This document shows, piece by piece, positions 54,096 through 64,000 of a DNA stretch of 64,000 bases. Source of the DNA: Zygnema cylindricum (Eukaryota > Streptophyta > Zygnematophyceae > Zygnematales > Zygnemataceae); NCBI GenBank assembly GCA_037447655.1, contig JBBHKE010000773.1, positions 166,310 to 230,309 of the forward strand, written 5' to 3'. A model generated the notes under the pieces. That model saw only the letters and a program-made list of their open reading frames with translations. It was not told the DNA's origin and did no database searches. Made by a program: the position numbers and the translations under genes. Positions within the stretch are counted from its first letter, which is position 1; each line of letters starts with the position of its first letter.

Positions 54096-55256
54096 TTTTT
54101 AGAAAGCTTTAGTCCTCTCTATGCCTCAGCTGTGAGGGAGAGAGAGCTGTTCAGGACTTAAGTTATTTTTGGTTGAATTCGGTTCAGTACTTACCAAAAT
54201 TAGTGTGACAGTGAAGTTGGGAGTTCAAGGTTCATTCACACTTGGGACACGCGTCGTCACTTGAGAGAAATGGGTGAGTATGTCCTCCGTGGACGTACGA
54301 AAATTCGGCATGACCACGGGAATTTGTGAAGTCAGTTCTACGGTGCAAAATCCTCTAATCGTATTAACAACCCGCCAACATTAATGGAAGACTGTATCCC
54401 ATCCTAGCCGAAACCCCAAATATTTGGTAAAACAATTTTTGTGTTAAAATTAACGTTTAGTGCGAGAGAACGGTTTACTAATATGTTACAATATACTCGC
54501 ATTTTGTTGTGTTTTAATGTTAGATGTGCGGATGGAATGCCCGATGTTTTAATGTGTTGATTGTATGAAGTAGACTTTGAGTAATTTGATTATTAGGAAC
54601 AATGATATGGCGTACCTCGCCATGTAATTTTTCTTCCTTCTCGCGGATGCGTTGGCGGTGCGTTAATTTTGTGCGTATTTCTCTGTTTTTATCTAAATTG
54701 CTGAATAACCGGGACCATTGAGCTTGTTTACTTATAGATGCACGATGTTGTATTCATCATATTTTGATTTGTTATACGATGACTACGCTGCCATTCCATC
54801 TGCGTGTTTTCTTGCATCTCTTACCCCCGCCGCCAGATTTGTGCCGAACAAACATTGAGCGGCTGGCCTAATAGTCGATACGAATGCGTATCCCATTCTG
54901 CGTGTCCCAAATTAACATCCAACGTTACGCCGCGTCATCCAATGGCGATGACCAAACAGCCTAATACATTCAGAATATGTTGATGTTTGTAGACAAATTC
55001 CTTTAATCGTGGCGGATAATGCTCGTTAATTAAGTTTCTCTAACGATGTCGTTTCTTTTCTGTCTGAACCGTGCTTTACATTCTGGATCTGTCCCGGAAA
55101 AGTTTAAACGAGTATCCTAATGGTAAAGTTGATTAAAAATCAAACCATATTATGACATCGTAACTTAGCCCTTAACGAAATGCCAAACGACTTATTCTCC
55201 GTTAGCATCTTGATCAATCACGGTGTTGCCATCTTTTGCAATAACCTCCGGTAAAT
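54096..55256. other. No gene seen
   Basis: Mixed-composition sequence between two inverted copia fragments. No open frame with motifs, LTR edge or RNA gene recognised. Confidence 0.45.
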
Positions 55257-55447
55257 CAACTAATATTTATATTTCGGAAACCTCTGGATAGCCTAGGTAG
55301 CCATGGCTCTAGCCTCCTCTCCAATTTCTCAGTGACTGCGACAAGTTTGAGAGTTGGAGAGAGAAGTTAGAGGTAGACTGCCTCGGCTTCTTTCTATATT
55401 TCTATTCAGACCTAGAAAATACTTAAAAAAGACCATTAACTTCTACA
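55257..55447 (-). repeat. 3' LTR fragment of copia B3
   Basis: The LTR start (TGTAGAAG on the minus strand) is at 55447. Only about 190 bases are present before unrelated sequence. Confidence 0.85.
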
Positions 55448-55464
55448 CTCCACTTATTTTCTAG

Positions 55465-56729
55465 TCAATCTTTAATTTCAGACCGCACTTCTCCTTGCAG
55501 AAAAATTAGCTTAGGGCAAGGCATAGGTTTGGTCATCATATCAGCTACCATCTCACTATCTGGTCGGTACTCTAAACTGATTATTTTGTTTTCTACTTTC
55601 TCTCTAACAAAGTTGAGTCTAATGTCCATGTGTTTGGCTTTAAAATGATGTTTAGGATTGGCAGAAATAGCGATTGCTGCCTGATTATCACAAAATATTT
55701 TCTGCACACCACTCTTAAGGTGACCAAGCTCACCAAGCAAAGACTTCACCCACATCAATTCTTTTACAGCAGAGCAAGAGGCCATATACTCAGCCTCCAT
55801 GGTGGACTGAGCAATAACCTTTTGCTGTTTGCTACTCCAACAACAAGCCCCATCACCCACATATAATACATATCCAGAAGTACATCTCCTCATCGGAGCA
55901 TCACCATAACTGGCATCACTCCAAGTAGTGATGTCAGTATTCTCCCCACCCAAATGCAACCATAGATCCCTAGTTCCTATCAAATATCTAAGAACTCTCT
56001 TAGTTGCCTCCTAATTCCTCTTAGTGGGAGCATTTAGACTTCTACTCAGTACTCCTACAGCTGTAGCTAAATCCGGCCGGGTACAATTCATAAAATAGAT
56101 TAGGCTTCCCACTACTTCCTTGTAAGGAAAAGTTTGCATGAACTTCTATTCTTCAAGACTTAATTCGTCGTCTAAGACTATGACTCCTTCTTCCTCACTC
56201 CCCTCACTTCCCTTCTTTAACTCCATTGGAGTTGTACAACTATTAGTTTTATCCATCTGAAATTTTTCCAACATCTTCCATATTGCTTCCTTTTGATTCA
56301 ATCTTATAATATTTCTTTCTCGGTCTCTTTCTACTTGTATTCCCAAAATATATTGTGCCTCCCCCATATCCTTCATTTCAAATCTCCTCTTAAGATCGAT
56401 TTTCAGTTTATTAATTTTTTCCATTTATTTACTTAAAACAAACAAATCATCAACACAAATTGCAATAAATATAACACCTTCCTCATCTTCAAAAACATAT
56501 ATTGAGTAATCTGAGGTGATCCGGATATATCCCAGACCAGTAAGAAACTCATCAAGCTTCTTATTCCACTGTCGAGGCGCCTGTTTCAAACCATAAAGAG
56601 ATTTAATCAGCCGGCATACCTTACTCTCCTCTCCTTCCTCCACAAATCCTTTGGGTTGTCGCATAAAGATCTCCTCTTCCAATTCTCCTTGCAAAAAGGT
56701 TATCTAGATGTCCATCTGGTGCACCTCTA
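55465..56729 (-). pseudogene. pol: Copia B3 RT and RNase H
   Basis: From 56729 on the minus strand: EVHQMDI with a stop where B2 has K, then EEEIFMRQPKGFVEEGEESK and SLYGLKQAPRQWNK. The catalytic box reads CVDD instead of YVDD (near 56460), followed by a stop. The connection (MKDMGEAQYILGIQVERD) ends near 56146 at a stop. RNase H is fully open (55983-55465, 172 codons) with WSDASYGDAP, MEAEYMA and CDNQ, plus the tail EMVADMMTKPMPCPK. The tyrosine-to-cysteine change and nonsense changes make it inactive. Confidence 0.87.
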
Positions 56730-56739
56730 NNNNNNNNNN
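56730..56739. other. Assembly gap (10 N)
   Basis: Ten N bases at the edge of copia B3; the true distance to the following sequence is unknown. Confidence 0.98.
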
Positions 56740-57107
56740 AGGCTCCTAATGCCCTCGCTTAGATCTGTATGGTGCACAGCTGTAAATCCGGTACAGCATG
56801 TCACAAGCATGTTTTTCATGTGGCCGTCGACATGAAAACACATGTTTTGACGTAAGACTAACCGAGACATGTAGTCATCTATCTCAGACACTCTCTCTAT
56901 CCTGAATCTTTTTAATCCTCTATCCTGGGAGAGAGGGTCTCTCGAAAACATGTTTTCCAGTTGAAACTGGGAGGTATTGATTGACGAGTCCCCTCGTTAA
57001 AGTCTCTAAGAAAAACGATAGCTTAGTCGCCTCAGAAAGGAAGTGTGCCCACTTCAAGCTGTCTCAATAAAATACGGTCCCACTGTCAATAAAAACGACT
57101 TTGTGTA
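56740..57107. other. No gene seen
   Basis: Short stretch with CATGTTTTCATG-like inverted phrases and a GGGAGAGAGGGTCTCTCG motif resembling LTR promoter DNA of another family. No boundary found. Confidence 0.4.
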
Positions 57108-58098
57108 AGCCTCTTGGATAACCCTGACCCCTTTTTGTGTTTCAGCAAAAATAACTGTCACCCTGGCATAAAATAACTCTGTCGAACTTCACCCGTGTGA
57201 AGGAAAGACTCCGCTGATTCGATAGCAAAAAGAATCTCTGAAATTGCTCCCCTGAGCAGTTAGTTATGGAGGGTCAAAGTTGACCTTTTGTACAAAAGCT
57301 CTCTGGGAGAGAGGGTCCTATCTCCTAATTTTTCTAAGTCCTATCTCTCTCACAGACTCTATCTATTGATGTACGAAGCCAATCCGAATGCAGTTTTGTA
57401 CACAAAAGTACAGCTGCCGGTGTACTTTTTGTACGAACACTGTACGACATGGCCTAAATGTCGACACGTGGTATGTCTAGATTCGCTCCCGTAATCCTCG
57501 GAGATGCCGTGATCCAATATAATTCCGCCACGTGTCATCCGATGTGGCGATGACCACAAACCGCCGAAATCTTCTTCCGCGATCTTGTCGTTAATTACGG
57601 CCGTCCGATTAAATTCATATTTAATCGTAGTTGTAATAAATACATGTGCGGTATTCTTTTCTTTAAAGAAACAAATGCGCGGTATTGGTTTCTTAGCCGT
57701 ACCGCAATCCGTACTTTTACAATTATGGATCTATGTCTCCAGTAAACAGTTATAGTTAAATGAATTTTCCTACTTGATAATATTTAATTAAATATCAAAC
57801 CCTATATTACGTAACACTCGATAAAGATTTAACTGCTAAGGCTACCTGCTACCGGCTCTCCGCCGGCCGTCCTGTAGCCGGCACATTCCTTTTAGTAAAT
57901 AAACCTCTAACTAATATATAATCCCTGTAAACTTCTGGATAGCCTAGGTAGCCATGGCTCTAGCTCCCTCTCCAATTTCACAGTCACTGCGACAAGTTTG
58001 AGAGTTGGAGAGATAAGTTAGAAGTAGACTGCCTCGGCTTCTTTCTATATTTATATTTAGACCTATAAAATACTTTAAATGGACATTTAATTTCTACA
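57108..58098 (-). repeat. Inverted copia-B LTR, nearly complete
   Basis: The complement of a B-type LTR. Its TG end (TGTAGAAATTAAATG) is at 58098; the other end lacks about 50 bases. It includes an inverted-orientation promoter near 57270-57350 and one hairpin unit near 57650-57690. Confidence 0.87.
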
Positions 58099-58382
58099 AG
58101 ATAGGACTTAGAAAAATTAGGAGATAGGACCCTCTCTCCCAAAGAGCTTCTGTACAAAAGGTCAACTTTGACCCTCCATAACTTACTGCTCGATAAAAAA
58201 AATTAAGAGATTCTTTTGCTTTCGGCTTAGGGGAGTCTTGCCTTTACTGTAGTGGAATTGGTCAGAGTTATTGTCTGCCAGGGTGGCAGTTGTTTTTGCT
58301 GAAATACTAAGGGGTCTGGGTTATCCTAGAGGCTTCTTGGAAGCTGTCCACTCTGAGGACTTATGGAGGTCTCAGAGTTTCA
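58099..58382 (+). repeat. Direct copia-B LTR, 3' part
   Basis: From AGATAGGACTTAG to GAGTTTCA, the last 280 or so bases of an LTR in plus orientation. It touches the start of the inverted LTR at 58098, making a fold-back pair. Confidence 0.85.
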
Positions 58383-59950
58383 TCGGGCTTCATACCAGAT
58401 CTAAGATACCCAGGGATGAGATGCAGATTGACCCTGCGGTTTTGACGGATCCACGCCGCCTAGGGCGTAAGGAACTCCTTTCCCTTCACGACCTCCATGA
58501 GCTGAAGGTGAAGGAGTTGGTGTAGAGAGTGGCTCGGACAGATCGAGTTAGGGTGGTTAGACCTGTGGGAGGGGTGGTGGAGATCCTGAGCAGTTTTTCG
58601 GAGAGCAAGTCTTCACAGTCAGTGCAGGACTGGTCATAGAGGGCTCCCTATTCTCATGTTCTCCTCCATCTTCCTCCCAGGACACTTCAGCCAGCATACC
58701 TTCCCGGGGAGGCACCTCTTCGCGGCGTCATAGAGGAGAAAGGGGTAGCGAGAGGGAAGCGCGAGATCCATTGAGAGGGAAGAGGTTTGACCACAGGGAC
58801 AGCAAGGGGAGATTCACACCTCTTCCAAAGAAGAGACTTCCCCAACTCTTATGCTCGCCTCCACCAAGAAAACCTCTCCAACAATCTCTCGTGTCCGCCC
58901 TTCTGGATGGCTTTGAGGATCCGAACCTACTGATCCAGAGGTTTCGGGTAAGGGTCGAGATGATTTGTCCAAATGACGGTGGAGGATTAGACCTAATGAC
59001 CCCGAGATTGCGGGAATGGGGATAACATATTTGACCTGAGTAGTCGAAAGAGCCCAGGAATTAGTGGAAGTTCTAAAATCCATGAGTAAGGCTACAGCGG
59101 GGGCCGCACCCGTTACGGTAGATTGGGAAGCCTTAGAGGTAGAAAGGCGGAAGTTATGTGAACAGGAATTGAAACTTATTCGGGAAGTTAGGCGTAGATC
59201 TAGTGGAATTTTCAGCGGGCAGATTCGTCTTACACCAAGGACAAAGCCGCATCTTGAAGTGCCCGCTCAAGGGACTTCTCCTCTTGCAAGCACCCAGCTT
59301 GAAATTCCTTCCTAGGAAACCAGCGGAGAGCCTCCTTTTCTGCGGGAAGAGGGGGAAATCATTTAACCTAACATGAAGGGTTTGGGTGCAGATTTACCTC
59401 CTAAGTCTGCTTCTCTTCCCCAGGAAGAGCCTACCTTTGTCTCGGTGGAGGTTGCTTCCGCCGTGGAGGCTTAGGTGGAGTTATGATAAGACGAGAGGAT
59501 TCATATTCCCTTGAGGCCGTCAACACCCCCTTCACCATCTCCCGGAGTATCCCCCGATCTCACATCTTCTCCTCATCCTCCATCTTCTCACTCCCTGGGT
59601 CTTACAACAAAGCCCCGGGACGTTCCCGCCTCCTCTCCCTCTTCATCCTTTTCTCCCGCTGCAGCAATCCGTGGGTCACTTGATCCGCTTGTCTTACCCT
59701 ACAAACACGACGTCTACTCACCTCTTCATCGACGTTCCCCATCCTCGAGTTCAGGAACTCCTCCTCCCGAGACATTCGAAGGCGACCAAGGAGTCAGAAA
59801 CCATTCAGGAGACAGACACCTTCTCCTCAAAGCCTCAGTCGTCCCCTTCTCCGCCACCACCCATTCCCCAAGGACCTCCTTTGAACCGACCTCGCCTCCA
59901 CATCCCATTGGTGGAGCAAGTTTTCAGAGAAGGACAATACTCTCCTAGAT
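58383..59950 (+). pseudogene. gag: M copy 1 Gag, N-terminal Pro/Ser-rich region
   Basis: Pieces in several frames. Seen in order: AVLTDPRRLGRKELLSLHDL; LHELKVKELV; RPVGGVVEILSSFSE; HRDSKGRFTPLPKK; a proline/leucine-rich stretch; ATAGAAPVTVDWEALE with a basic helix (VERRKLCEQELKLIREV). A Ser/Pro-rich segment with VLPYKHDVYSPLHRRSPS follows. Each matches the minus-strand copy at 33307-34990, which confirms that the reading is real coding sequence now decayed. The first part of gag is missing because of the copia junction at 58382. Function beyond particle assembly cannot be inferred. Confidence 0.7.
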
Positions 59951-60012
59951 ATTGAGAAGTAGTGGGGAACATCCTTCCTCCAACCATATTTTGAGGCGCT
60001 GGTACTTCCTCT

Positions 60013-61030
60013 GTGGGAGGGGGATCCACATCTCTCAGGGCAACACCTTCTACCAGAGGAGGATACGTTTCCGGTCCAGAGGAAGAGGATATGGGAGTCA
60101 TCTCGCTAGCTCATTTTGTCAGCCCCACCAGGCGTTCCTCTTCTCATTTCACCAATTCGGCAGAAGAAGAAAAGAAAATGGGGGATATCCGGATCTTTAC
60201 AAGAGATAGCTCGGGGATCGCATTTTCGGATTTCGAGTTGTTGTGGAAATCTTTCACACAATCCAGAATCAATAAGTACCGGGGAGGAGCCATTCCAAAT
60301 GACTTCAAAACAACCCTCTTTCCCATGATGGTCAACTACCTTTTTGGAGGGGCGTTGGCGGATTACAAAGAGCGTCAACCTCTTTTGATGGCTTCTAGCA
60401 TCAAGATCTCGGAACTAGCCCTTGATGCTGCAGTTTTACAAGCAGAGGCTGACTTGGCTGCGACGGCTGCAACCCCTGTGACTGCTACCTTTACACAGGA
60501 CATGAAACTATAGATAGAGAGAAGTGCCTATGTTAACCAGCTGCAAGCAATCCAGGCAACCCAGGCAGCAACTCGCATGGTTGCCAATCCCAACCCTTGT
60601 ACTTCCCTGCTTAACATTTGGAGACTCCTTTACACCTAGAAGAACGAGTCTGTGATCAAGGAAATTCACGGAATTTCGATATTCGAAGAACGAGACTCCA
60701 GAGACCCTCTTTAACCGACTCTCCAACCTTTATGAGAAGACAAAGCTGTCCACTATTGATCATCTAGCGATGGCAACCAAATATTTCATCGCCGTCCGTA
60801 ATTCATTCGGGCCAACAAGGCAGACTGCTCTGGATAATTGGATTGCCGGATAGGCAATTCAAGACATTAATCCCTCAGCCAAGGACATTTTGCTGGTGGC
60901 GATGAAGTTGTACGATCACTTTGTCCACAGTGAGGCAAGCGAGAAGGCCGTGACTAGCAAGGCCCATGCCAATTTTGCAGAATTCGCCGAGTAGACCTCC
61001 TTGAGTGAGAAGGAAAAGGTTGTACTTTAA
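60013..61030 (+). pseudogene. gag: M copy 1 Gag, capsid-like core
   Basis: An open piece of 166 codons (60013-60513) with LLWKSFTQSRINKYRGGAIP, FPMMVNYLFGGALADYKERQ and an Ala-rich helix, then a TAG. The rest continues in changing frames: LQAIQATQAATRMVANPNP, LSNLYEKTKLST, MATKYFIAVRNSFGPT, AMKLYDHFVHSEASEKAV. It pairs with 32153-32977. A conserved helical core of about 270 residues in this position is best explained as capsid, though I cannot assign a named gag family. Confidence 0.75.
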
Positions 61031-61033
61031 GCT

Positions 61034-61500
61034 TTGCGAAAGCATAAAGGGAAGCAAGTGGCTGATAGTGGGTCAAAACCGGCAATGGGAGCAGACGAAA
61101 GAGTTTTTCTTTACAATTGCCTAAATTGTCAACAAACAGGGCATGGGCGGAAGCACTACACACGGAAACTTAAACCGGAGCTGGCTTTAAAGTTGAAAGA
61201 ATGGGAGAAAGAACGTGCAGAAAGGACCCGAAAGCAGCAAAAAGGCTTAATGGGGAAGGGGGAGGGAGAAAACCCCAGTAACGAAGGACACTTACCATTC
61301 GACTCCCCGAGGAGAAACCTCCAAAATGTTGGAATCCCAGCTGCGACAAATCAAACTTCCAAAATTTGATGACGCCCAAATATCAAATGAAATCCGAAAG
61401 CAAATACACCTCCAAAGGAACAAAATTCAAGGCTTGTGGTTTCATCGGGCATAAAGAAACGCAATGTTTCCGAAAGAATGGGGTCTCTAAAGAAATGATG
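61034..61500 (+). pseudogene. gag: M copy 1 Gag, two zinc knuckles
   Basis: Knuckle 1 is CLNCQQTGHGRKHY (near 61115-61160; the fourth ligand Cys is Tyr here but Cys in the copy at 32100). A basic helix follows (LKEWEKERAERTRKQQ). Knuckle 2 reads CGFIGHKETQC near 61436-61470, in another frame. Two CCHC knuckles are unusual for plant Ty3/gypsy gag, which normally has one. They should bind RNA for packaging. Confidence 0.7.
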
Positions 61501-61679
61501 TAGTTCGCCCTATTCACAGGCGAAGGAGAAAAAGCCGTTAACCCTCTCCCACGTCAACTCCTCTATCCTTCGGGACGCAAAGTTCCGCTTACCCAAGAGG
61601 AACCAGAGCAAGCACCGATGGCTCTGACCAGACTTACACCGGAGTCATCATCCAGCAGCCGAGTCACCAACAGGCTACA

Positions 61680-62543
61680 ATGGCTGCAGAATTGGCTGCC
61701 ATCTGCCTGGGATCTCCTTCACGACCTACTCCTCTCACAGCTCCACAACGATTCCAGATATTAAAACAGGAGTTGTTACAAAAGCTCGCGGAGCTTGAAC
61801 TTCAAAGGACAGCAGGTGCTAATAATGATGACTTATTGGGCTGGGATTTGGAACCCCAAAATACCCACCATGACTTAACCTTTCTGTCCAGAGCTTGGAA
61901 TGTTGGGGTGGGAGACAGCCGTCGACAACTCCGAAATTCCACCTCGGAGCAAAGAAGAGACAGGCAGAGAATGGGACAGCAGGACCACAACCAGAAGGCT
62001 ACAGGGCCTTTGTCATTTACTTCTCAAGCGGTTATTCTCAACAACGACATTGGCCTCGGGATCAAAGCGACTCACCCGCCCTCTCTGCCTATCAAACTTA
62101 AACTACCTCCAGGTTTTGGGAACTACCAGAGTGACAAACAACAACAGGAAAATGTGTCACTAGAGCGAGAGAAAAAAGACAATCAGGACTGGTTTGAGAG
62201 ATACATGGTAGAACACCCGGAAAATGACAGTCCCCAATTTTTGGCAATCCCAGATTTCGGCTCCGAGAATGACGAGGAAGAAGGACAGGATAAGGATCAG
62301 CTTAAACCGGATTCACTCCCATCTTCACTGAAAGCTACCTTTCTTTCCTCTAAACCGGCTGCCATGCTAGTCACGCACCTTATGCCATACGCCCTCACCC
62401 ACGTAAAGACTCTAGCATCCTCCCACAACCCGCACGAAGAAATACTGGATTTGGAGAAGAGATCCACTCTGGAAAAAGGAGGGTCGACAAGGCCACTTCG
62501 CAAACCGCAGTCTTTTTGTCCACAGATCCGAAAACCCCTATAG
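61680..62543 (+). pseudogene. M copy 1 Gag-Pol linker domain
   Basis: 287 open codons, collinear with 30970-31620 on the other strand. A coiled coil (RFQILKQELLQKLAELELQ, near 61750-61810), GWDLEPQNTHHDLTFLSRAW, HNQKATGPLSFTSQ, LKLPPGFGNY, an acidic region and a basic Pro/Ser end. No enzyme motif. The two copies keep the same order and wording, which implies selection while the element was active. It lies between nucleocapsid and protease. Confidence 0.7.
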
Positions 62544-62900
62544 TGGATAGGGACTACAAAGCCTTATCAGTGGCTCTTATACTGAACCGAACAGGAAACT
62601 TTAAGCTTAACGGGTACGGAGGATACCAGGACGCTGTGGTCGACACCGGAGGGCTCCCCAATCTCATCACCACCTCCGCTTTGCAGAAAATGCCCAAAGA
62701 ACTCCGACCCAAAATCTACCCAAGCAATATCTGCTTAAGCACCGTAAGCAGCGACAGTTAGCCCGTCAATGGGATTATCAAGTCCATGGAAATCGAGTTT
62801 TCTGACTACGCAGGCCAATAAGTGAAAATTGAGCTACCCTTTTTAGTGGTAGAAATGACTCAATTCGACATTCTGTTGGGAATGGCTACTTAGACCCGAC
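62516..62900 (+). pseudogene. pol: M aspartic protease
   Basis: FKLNGYGGYQDAVVDTGG carries the active-site Asp (62642-62653). The triad reads DTGG instead of the common D-S/T-G-A. A beta-rich body follows, then FDILLGMAT near 62865, the second hallmark (ILG). Stops at about 62760 and 62820 interrupt it. It would release capsid, methyltransferase and pol proteins from the polyprotein. Only this copy covers the protease in the window. Confidence 0.75.
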
Positions 62901-63247
62901 TAAATATGAGTTTGAGCATGTGGAAAGAACAGTGTACCATTCGGAACCCTAGAAATCTTGAAGGAACCACAGTGGTGGTTCCTTTGGATTTATGGAACTG
63001 GGGGAAGACAAATGTCTTGATGTCTGGTTGTTACCCAGTGTATACTACATCATCTCCGACGAAACTGTTTGGCTGTTCCACAGATATAGCTGAAGAAATC
63101 TAGCAATTCCCATTTCCAAGCGGTGGGAAGAGGAATACAAGAGTAGATTATTACTGGTGGCGAAACTCTAGCGCAAAGTGGATCAGACTTTACACCCTGT
63201 CTGATGCTTCCAAAACCAGGTCCGGTAACGAAGAATTCAACCGACAT
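62901..63247 (+). other. Linker between protease and methyltransferase
   Basis: Readable only in fragments (for example VVPLDLWNWGKTNVLMSGCY near 62970-63040 and SKRWEEEYKSRLLL near 63117-63155). No recognisable domain; presumably the N-terminal part of the methyltransferase module or a spacer. Confidence 0.45.
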
Positions 63248-64000
63248 GTGGTGTCATTGACAGTCCCAGATCTCAGCCTTCGAATTTTATCTCTGTTTTG
63301 TAGAATCAATTTGGATTTAGAAGTTGTTATAAAAACAACATATCGGGTAGAGTCATATACCGCCGTGGAGATATCACCAGATTCACGGGCTGTCAACAAA
63401 CACCGCCTTCACCAAATACACACCCTGTATCTTCAACATTTTCCAGTGTTTGCCTTTTCCAAAGCTCACCAGAGTCTTCCGCAGAATATAGAAAACATCC
63501 TGAAACCCCATCTAGCCAATTTGGAAAGAATAGATCTGGTGATTGCAGGATGGCCTTGTCAAGGATACTTCATAGCGGGACAAGGCAAAGGGCATAAAGA
63601 CCGTAGAAGCCGGGAATTTAATCGGATGATCAAATTAATCTCGTGGATTCAACAATTCTAGGAGACACCGGTGGGGTACGTTTTCGAGAATATCCACCCA
63701 AGAGATGATAAACGGAAACAGGTTGTGGACAACTAGAATCTGATAACCCGGATTTTAGGAGCTCCCTTGGTTTTTGACGCCGCCTAGATGGGATGAAGAG
63801 CACACAGAGTCAAGGCCAATTGGACGAATATGATCCCGCTTTTAGTTCTCCGACAACTATTGGATAAGCAGACCAACGACCCGAACAATTCGGTGCAGTA
63901 GATACTTGGGGAACATAGGATGGCCACCCTTGTGATGCGACTCGACCGCTCCCCTTTCTTTCGGTGCAACAAACCTGGATTCCCACGGAAAGCTCCCCGA
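63248..64000 (+). pseudogene. M C5 cytosine DNA methyltransferase, N-terminal part, truncated by window edge
   Basis: Motif I reads LRILSLFCRINLDLEVV (AdoMet binding; family FDGIG reads FCRI here, so damaged). An acidic AVEISPDSRAVNKH follows (motif II/III-like). Motif IV reads DLVIAGWPCQGYFIAGQGKG with the catalytic Cys at 63557-63559. Then LISWIQQ. After a TAG at 63661, motif VI reads GYVFENIHP (near 63674-63700). Motif VIII reads RAHRVKANWTN (near 63797-63830), and FFRCNKPGFPRKAP reaches the window end. These are the ordered hallmarks of C5-MTases of the DNMT type, and the PCQ core plus compact size excludes RNA methylases as the simplest reading. Several nonsense changes inactivate this copy. 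The same domain at 52130-52790 is followed by RT. Confidence 0.85.

Larger units (their letters stand above)
55257..56729 (-). mobile_element. Copia B3 (inverted): LTR fragment, RNase H, RT, cut by gap
   Basis: On the minus strand: RT from the gap at 56729, RNase H, pol tail, polypurine tract CTCCACTTATTTT (complement), then the first 190 or so bases of a 3' LTR (55257-55447). Sequence is very close to B2. The 5' part is missing across the gap. Confidence 0.87.
58383..64000 (+). mobile_element. Gypsy-M copy 1: gag, protease, C5-methyltransferase (continues past window)
   Basis: The longest M copy. It is cut at the 5' side by the copia LTR (58382) and runs off the 3' edge inside the methyltransferase. 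Order seen: Pro/Ser-rich gag N-terminus, capsid-like core, two zinc knuckles, C-terminal gag domain, aspartic protease with DTGG, methyltransferase motifs I to VIII. RT is expected just beyond the window. Many nonsense and frameshift changes mark an old copy. Confidence 0.88.

Noticed and set aside
63248-64000. Host DRM/DNMT gene rather than transposon cargo
   Set aside because: The same domain occurs in another copy directly before gypsy RT, and here it follows gag and protease; no introns or host context.

Overview
This window reads as repeat-dense nuclear DNA of a plant-lineage (streptophyte) eukaryote. I recognise no intact host gene, rRNA, operon or CRISPR array. The plant assignment rests on the copia, gypsy and PIF/Harbinger families present, on LTR promoters with TATA boxes, CACGTG boxes and TTGACC boxes, and on primer sites matching plant initiator tRNA-Met. 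A cytosine methyltransferase inside a Ty3/gypsy polyprotein is a feature reported from charophyte algae, so a charophyte or another early-diverging streptophyte is my best guess. The species cannot be proven from the window. Two 10-base N runs (38135-38144 and 56730-56739) show it is a scaffold with gaps.

Layout. 1-3215: a decayed PIF/Harbinger DNA transposon, with transposase on + and a Myb/SANT-like partner on -. 3240-5640: two long polypurine (GGGA/GAGA) tracts. 7847-11040: copia A1, a gag-only non-autonomous element. 11095-12179: an LTR and gag stub of a third copia subfamily. 12180-21506: gypsy-B, which has gag-PR-RT-RH, no integrase, and an unknown coiled-coil ORF in its place. Its 3' LTR is split by copia A2 (16710-21106, 5-bp target duplication CATAG). 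21507-30969: AT-rich DNA with several TA-flanked MITEs and an old dispersed palindrome-centred repeat. 30970-35010 (-): gag of a large gypsy family, here called M. 38145-40511 (-): 3' pol of M (RT end, RNase H, integrase, C-terminal PHD finger). 40512-52129: two copia-B elements, the second with a nearly intact 1198-codon pol and a nested solo LTR. 52130-53708: M methyltransferase end plus RT start. 53709-58382: fragments of an inverted copia-B and fold-back LTRs. 58383-64000: M again, with gag, two zinc knuckles, protease and the first part of a C5 cytosine methyltransferase, running off the window end.

The central finding is family M. Combining its copies gives the order gag - zinc knuckles - protease - C5-MTase - RT - RNase H - integrase - PHD finger. 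It would be a retrotransposon carrying both a DNA-methylation writer and a histone-tail-reader-type domain. The pieces at 52130-53708 and 38145-40511 look like two halves of one M copy: they carry reciprocal 5-bp target duplications (TCACC / GGTGA) at a copia LTR, and the reading frame continues across the break. An LTR-mediated inversion, or a misassembly, would explain their present opposite orientation.

A second notable finding is that every readable copia internal region begins, directly after the LTR, with a 15-base match to the anticodon arm of initiator tRNA-Met. This implies half-tRNA priming of the Drosophila copia / yeast Ty5 type. The gag start codon lies inside this primer site.
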